From positions 1 to 9,785 of the forward strand of contig JAOPXW010000220.1 of the NCBI GenBank assembly GCA_025964935.1: DNA of 9,785 nucleotides, given 5' to 3'. Positions 6,116-9,785 of this stretch are shown here, in pieces. Both the position numbers and the translations under genes were made by a program. Within the stretch, counting starts at the first letter, position 1, and the number at the start of each line of letters is the position of its first letter. The DNA is from Friedmanniella sp. (GTDB lineage Bacteria; Actinomycetota; Actinomycetes; Propionibacteriales; Propionibacteriaceae). The notes under the pieces were generated by a model. It had not been told where the DNA came from, did no database searches, and saw only the letters and a list, made by a program, of their open reading frames with translations.

Positions 6116-7513
6116 GTGAACGGGCCAGGCGTGCGGGTGGGTGTCGCGGCCGGCCACCGGTCGACCGCCGAGGCGGGGGCCGGGATCCTCGCGGCCGGGG
6201 GCAGCGCCGTCGACGCCGCCGTGGCCATGATGTTGACCAGCTGTGCGGCGGAGACCATCTTCACCGGCCTCAGCGGCGGCGGGTTCGCCACGGTCTACGA
6301 CGCGGCCAGCGGCGAGGTCACCTGCGTCGACTTCTTCGTCGCCGTCCCCGGGCTCGACGGCCGCACCCCCGGCTCCGGGATCGCCATCGAGGTCAGCTTC
6401 GTCGGACAGCCCGTGCCGTACGAGATCGGTCCGGCCACCGTGGCGGTGCCGGGCATCCCCGCCGGAGCGCGGCACCTGTGGGAGCGCTGGGGCCGGCTGC
6501 CGTGGGCCGACGTCGTCGCCCCCGGGCGGGAGGCCTCGCTGGGCACCCCGTTCCCCCAGACCCACGCCGTCCTGCTGCCCCTGGTCGCCCCCGCCTTCTG
6601 CGTCGGAGAGGGTCTGACGGTCTTCCGGCGACCCGACGGCACCCTGCTGCAGGCCGGGGACCCGCTGCTGCACCCCGACCACCACCGGGCCTACGAGCTG
6701 CTCGCCGCCGACCCCGGGGCGTTCTACCGGGGGCGCTATGCCGACGCCCTGCTCGAGGCCGTCGCCGACGGCAGCGCCCTGAGCCAGGCCGACCTGGACG
6801 CGTACGCGGTGGTCGAGTCCGCGCCGGGCCGGGCCCGGGTCGACGACCACACCGTGTACGCCCGGGGCAACGACCTGGACGACGTGCTGGGGACCCTGGG
6901 CGCGGCCGCCGCCACCGTCACCGCCGACCCGACCCGCGACCCGGGTTCCGCCCTGGCCCTGGTCGAGGCCCTGCGCGCCCCCGACCGGCGGGCCGAGACC
7001 ACCAACCTGGTGGCGGTCGACGCCCAGGGGGACGGGATCGCGCTCACCACCAGCCTGGGCCTGGGCTCCGGCGTCTGGGTGCCGGGGATGGGGGTGCACC
7101 TGAACTCCATGCTCGGTGAGGGCGAGCTGATCCGCGAGGGACTGCGGCCCGGGGCCCGGATGGGCTCGATGATGTCGCCGCTGGCCGCGGTCGGGCCGGA
7201 CGGCCGGCTGGCGGCCCTGGCCGGGGCGGCCGGGGGCAGCCGGATCCGGCCGGCGCTGGTCCAGTGCCTGCTGCGGATGCTGCGGGGCGCCGGCCCCCAG
7301 GACGCGATCGACGCCCCCCGGCTGAACGCGCTGCCCGACCTGGTCCGGCTCGAGCCCGGGTTCCACCCCCAGGTGCTCGCCGGGCTGGAGGCCCAGGGTC
7401 AGGCGTACGCGGTGGCGCAGGGCCGGGACCCCTACTTCGGCGGGGTGTCAGGGCTGAGCGCCCTGGGTGGCGGGGCCGACCCCCGACGCAACGGCAGCGT
7501 CATCCTGCTTTGA
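6116..7513 (+). CDS. Short gamma-glutamyltranspeptidase-like protein (Ntn hydrolase family)
   Basis: A 465-residue protein of the gamma-glutamyltranspeptidase family. It shows the N-terminal motif GILAAGGSAVDAAVAMML (residues ~23-40), GLSGGGFATVYD, TVAVPGIPAG, and GDPLLHPD then FYRGRYADAL. Canonical members cleave themselves at a threonine that becomes the nucleophile. Here TTNLVAVD aligns with the TTHYSVVD site of E. coli, making T295 the likely nucleophile and giving chains of 294 and 171 residues. The oxyanion glycines are present (GGSRI, residues 373-377). Unlike secreted GGTs (~580 residues) there is no signal peptide, so it is probably cytoplasmic. The DxRExAP arginine motif is replaced by VDFFVAVPG and the PPPSSGG motif before the cleavage site is missing, so true transpeptidase activity is doubtful and the substrate unknown. 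GTG start without Shine-Dalgarno; treY follows 94 nt downstream. Confidence 0.88.
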   Translation: MNGPGVRVGVAAGHRSTAEAGAGILAAGGSAVDAAVAMMLTSCAAETIFTGLSGGGFATVYDAASGEVTCVDFFVAVPGLDGRTPGSGIAIEVSFVGQPVPYEIGPATVAVPGIPAGARHLWERWGRLPWADVVAPGREASLGTPFPQTHAVLLPLVAPAFCVGEGLTVFRRPDGTLLQAGDPLLHPDHHRAYELLAADPGAFYRGRYADALLEAVADGSALSQADLDAYAVVESAPGRARVDDHTVYARGNDLDDVLGTLGAAAATVTADPTRDPGSALALVEALRAPDRRAETTNLVAVDAQGDGIALTTSLGLGSGVWVPGMGVHLNSMLGEGELIREGLRPGARMGSMMSPLAAVGPDGRLAALAGAAGGSRIRPALVQCLLRMLRGAGPQDAIDAPRLNALPDLVRLEPGFHPQVLAGLEAQGQAYAVAQGRDPYFGGVSGLSALGGGADPRRNGSVILL

Positions 7514-7607
7514 CCAAGTGGACCAGGGCGGGCGCGACCACCGGGCCGCGGTGTTCAGCCCGTACGAGGGGGCGCGCCGCTCCGGCCAGGGCCGCTACGG
7601 TTTCCGT
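7514..7607 (+). promoter_or_regulatory. GGT-treY spacer with candidate treY -10 element
   Basis: The 94-nt gap contains TACGGT at 7596-7601, a TAnnnT hexamer ending 6 nt before the treY GTG, with no Shine-Dalgarno, again the leaderless pattern. A weak hairpin (CACCG/CGGTG, 7539-7553) lacks a U-tract and is probably not a terminator, so cotranscription with the upstream gene is also possible. The treY frame is open upstream through this gap (GTG codons at 7518 and 7551), but homology supports the start at 7608. Confidence 0.45.
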
Positions 7608-9785
7608 GTGACCTCGGTTCCCTCTTCGACCTACCGCCTGCAGGACCAGCGTGAGTTCACGCTGGCCGACGCCGCGGACCTGACCGACTACCTGCACGAC
7701 CTGGGGGTGGGGGCGGTCTATCTCTCCCCCGTCCTCGCCTCGACCCAGGGCTCGGACCACGGCTACGACACCGTCGACGTGACCCGGATCGACCCCGACC
7801 GGGGCGGCCAGGCCGGCTTCGAGAAGGTGCTGGCCGCGGCCGGGCGGGACGGGCTGGGGGTTGTCGTCGACATCGTGCCCAACCACCTCGGCATCTCGGC
7901 TCCGGTCGAGAACCCCGCCTGGTGGGACGTGCTCCGGCTCGGGGCCGAGTCCCCGTACGCGGCCTGGTTCGACATCGACTGGTCGCGGGGAAAGGTGCTG
8001 GTGCCCATCCTGGGCGACGACGACACCCTGACCCTGGCCGACGGCGAGCTGCACTACTACGAGAACCGGTTGCCGATCGCCCCCGGCACCGCCCACCCCG
8101 GCGACACCGCCGCGCAGGTGCACGCCCGCCAGCACTACGAGCTCGTGCACTGGTCGCGGGCCAACACCGAGCTGAACTACCGCCGGTTCTTCGCCGTGAC
8201 CACGCTGGCCGGGGTGCGGGTCGAGGACCCGGAGGTCTTCGAGGCCACCCACGCCCTGATCCGGACCTGGGTGCGCTCGGGGGTGACCGGGCTGCGGATC
8301 GACCACCCGGACGGCCTGGTCGACCCCGGGGAGTACCTGCGCCGGCTGCGCGCCCTGGCCCCCGACGCCTGGATCACCGTGGAGAAGATCCTCGAGCCCG
8401 GGGAGAAGCTGCCGACCGACTGGCCCGTCGAGGGCACCACCGGCTACGACGCCATGCGCGAGGTCAACGGCCTGTTCGTCGACCCGGCCGCCGAGGAGCC
8501 GTTCACCAGGCTCTACCAGCGGCTCACCGGGGACGAGAAGACGATCGGGGAGCACATCGAGATCGGCAAGCGGATGGTCGTCACCGACCTGCTGCCCGCC
8601 GAGGTGGCCCGGATGGCCCGGCTCGTCCCCGAGGTGCCCGACGCCGGCCCCGCGCTGGCCGAGGTCGCCGTGGCCTTCGACGTCTACCGCTCCTATCTCC
8701 CCGACGGGGCCGAGCACCTCGACAGCGCCCTCGCGCTGGCCGCCGAGCGCAACCCGGCGCTGGCCGCCACCCTGGAGGTCCTCAGCCCCCGGCTGCACGA
8801 CGCCGAGGACGAGCTGGCCCGCCGGATGCAGCAGCTCAGCGGGGCCACCATGGCCAAGGGCATCGAGGACACCGCCTACTACCGCTACTCCCGCTTCGTC
8901 GCCCTGAACGAGGTCGGCAGCGACCCCAGCGAGTTCGGGATCGACCTGGCCGGGTTCCACACCGCCCAGGTCACCCGGCAGGCCGACCAGCCGCAGTCGA
9001 TGACCGCGCTCTCCACCCACGACACCAAGCGCGGCGAGGACGTCCGGGCCCGGCTGGCCGTGCTGGCCGAGGTGGAGTCCGAGTGGACCGCGTTCGCTGA
9101 GGCGTTCCTGGCCGCGAGCACCGTGCCCAACCGGGCCTTCGGCTACTTCCTGGCCCAGACCCTCGCGGGGGTCGGCCCGGTCGAGCGGGAGCGGCTGCAC
9201 GCGTACGCCGAGAAGGCGGTGCGCGAGGCCAGCGACGGCACGACCTGGACCGCGCCCGACCAGGCCTTCGAGACGACGGTGCACGACAGCGTCGACCGCG
9301 CGTACGACGAGCCGGCCCTGCGCCGGGCCTGGGACACCCTGACGGCACGGCTGGAGGGCCCGGGCTGGTCGAACGCCCTGGGCCAGAAGCTGGTGCAGCT
9401 GACCATGCCGGGGGTGCCCGACGTCTACCAGGGCACCGAGCTGTGGGAGGACTCCCTGGTCGACCCGGACAACCGTCGCGCGGTGGACTACCCCGTACGG
9501 CGCCGGCTGCTCGCGGACCTGGCCACCAAGGCCCCGGCCGTGGACGCGACCGGCGCGGCCAAGCTCTGGGTCACCACCCAGGCGCTGCACGCCCGCCGGG
9601 ACCACCCGGAGGCGTTCACCGGCTACACCGCGCTGGCCGCCGAGGGCCCGGCCGCGGACCACCTGGTGGCCTTCGACCGCGGCGGCGCGATCACCCTGGC
9701 CACCCGGCTGCCGGTCGGCCTGGCCGACGCGGGCGGCTGGGGCGAGACCATCCTGACCCTGCCGGGTGAGCTGGTCGACCGGCTC
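7608..9785 (+). CDS. treY: Maltooligosyl trehalose synthase, 3' end beyond window
   Basis: The frame is open from GTG at 7608 to the window edge, 726 codons, close to the full length of the family (roughly 700-800). It begins MTSVPSSTYRLQDQREFTL, the TreY start. TreY (glycoside hydrolase family 13) converts the reducing-end alpha-1,4 bond of a maltodextrin into alpha,alpha-1,1, the first of the two TreY-TreZ steps to trehalose in the cytoplasm. Family motifs are in order: DIVPNHLG (from D88), GLRIDHPDG with the nucleophile D232, ITVEKIL with the acid/base E259, STHDTKRGED with D472, and YQGTELWEDSLVDPDNRR (from Y607). All three catalytic acids are present, so the enzyme should be active. Its usual partners treZ and treX are not in the window and may follow. 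No Shine-Dalgarno sequence; probably leaderless. Confidence 0.96.
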   Translation, partial: MTSVPSSTYRLQDQREFTLADAADLTDYLHDLGVGAVYLSPVLASTQGSDHGYDTVDVTRIDPDRGGQAGFEKVLAAAGRDGLGVVVDIVPNHLGISAPVENPAWWDVLRLGAESPYAAWFDIDWSRGKVLVPILGDDDTLTLADGELHYYENRLPIAPGTAHPGDTAAQVHARQHYELVHWSRANTELNYRRFFAVTTLAGVRVEDPEVFEATHALIRTWVRSGVTGLRIDHPDGLVDPGEYLRRLRALAPDAWITVEKILEPGEKLPTDWPVEGTTGYDAMREVNGLFVDPAAEEPFTRLYQRLTGDEKTIGEHIEIGKRMVVTDLLPAEVARMARLVPEVPDAGPALAEVAVAFDVYRSYLPDGAEHLDSALALAAERNPALAATLEVLSPRLHDAEDELARRMQQLSGATMAKGIEDTAYYRYSRFVALNEVGSDPSEFGIDLAGFHTAQVTRQADQPQSMTALSTHDTKRGEDVRARLAVLAEVESEWTAFAEAFLAASTVPNRAFGYFLAQTLAGVGPVERERLHAYAEKAVREASDGTTWTAPDQAFETTVHDSVDRAYDEPALRRAWDTLTARLEGPGWSNALGQKLVQLTMPGVPDVYQGTELWEDSLVDPDNRRAVDYPVRRRLLADLATKAPAVDATGAAKLWVTTQALHARRDHPEAFTGYTALAAEGPAADHLVAFDRGGAITLATRLPVGLADAGGWGETILTLPGELVDRL

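Noticed and set aside
6029..7366. A 445-codon open frame on the minus strand opposite the GGT-like gene
   Set aside because: Its translation is compositionally biased (Gly, Pro, Gln, Arg) with no domain, and the plus strand carries a convincing family member.
7536..7556. A hairpin between the GGT-like gene and treY as a terminator
   Set aside because: The stem is only 5 bp plus two further pairs, and no T-tract follows.
7518..7607. Upstream in-frame GTG codons (7518, 7551) as treY starts
   Set aside because: Neither has a Shine-Dalgarno or a fitting -10, and the family start (STYRLQ within the first ten residues) matches the GTG at 7608.
7500..9662. A 720-codon open frame on the minus strand opposite treY
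   Set aside because: It is antisense to a clear treY with all catalytic motifs. Its translation is a monotonous Gly/Val/Asp/Leu/Arg-rich sequence without recognisable domains, which is expected opposite GC-rich codons.

Overview
The window is GC-rich and has the gene order and protein signatures of a high-GC Gram-positive (Actinomycetota) chromosome. This rests on the S10 ribosomal protein cluster order, the extended C-termini of S3, L29 and L4, frequent GTG starts, and an Actinobacteria-style [10 protein letters not shown] motif in L3. I cannot name the genus from sequence alone.

Left part (1-5616, minus strand): a complete S10 operon read right to left, rpsJ-rplC-rplD-rplW-rplB-rpsS-rplV-rpsC-rplP-rpmC-rpsQ. 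The first 17 codons of rplN, the first gene of the spc operon, lie at the left edge. Most junctions are overlapping or 1-33 nt apart, which implies translational coupling. The exception is a 117-nt spacer between rpsQ and rplN that holds two inverted repeats.

Middle (5617-6115): a 499-nt divergent intergenic region. On the minus strand it has a plausible sigma-70-type promoter for the S10 operon, whose -10 lies inside a 16-bp inverted repeat. A leader of about 310 nt follows, containing a clear two-part stem-loop. A TTGACA hexamer also lies close to rpsJ. On the plus strand, a -10-like hexamer sits 7 nt before the start of the next gene.

Right part (6116-9785, plus strand): a short cytoplasmic gamma-glutamyltranspeptidase-like protein with unusual active-site surroundings. 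It is followed by treY, maltooligosyl trehalose synthase, which runs off the window 726 codons in. Both genes start with GTG, have no Shine-Dalgarno sequence and have a TAnnnT hexamer 6-7 nt upstream, the pattern of leaderless actinobacterial transcripts.

No mobile elements, CRISPR arrays, tRNA or rRNA genes are visible. The window is mainly core housekeeping DNA. The points worth a second look are the divergent GGT-like enzyme, the regulatory architecture upstream of rpsJ, and the presence of ggt/treY upstream of rpsJ where the str operon (fusA-tuf) is commonly found.
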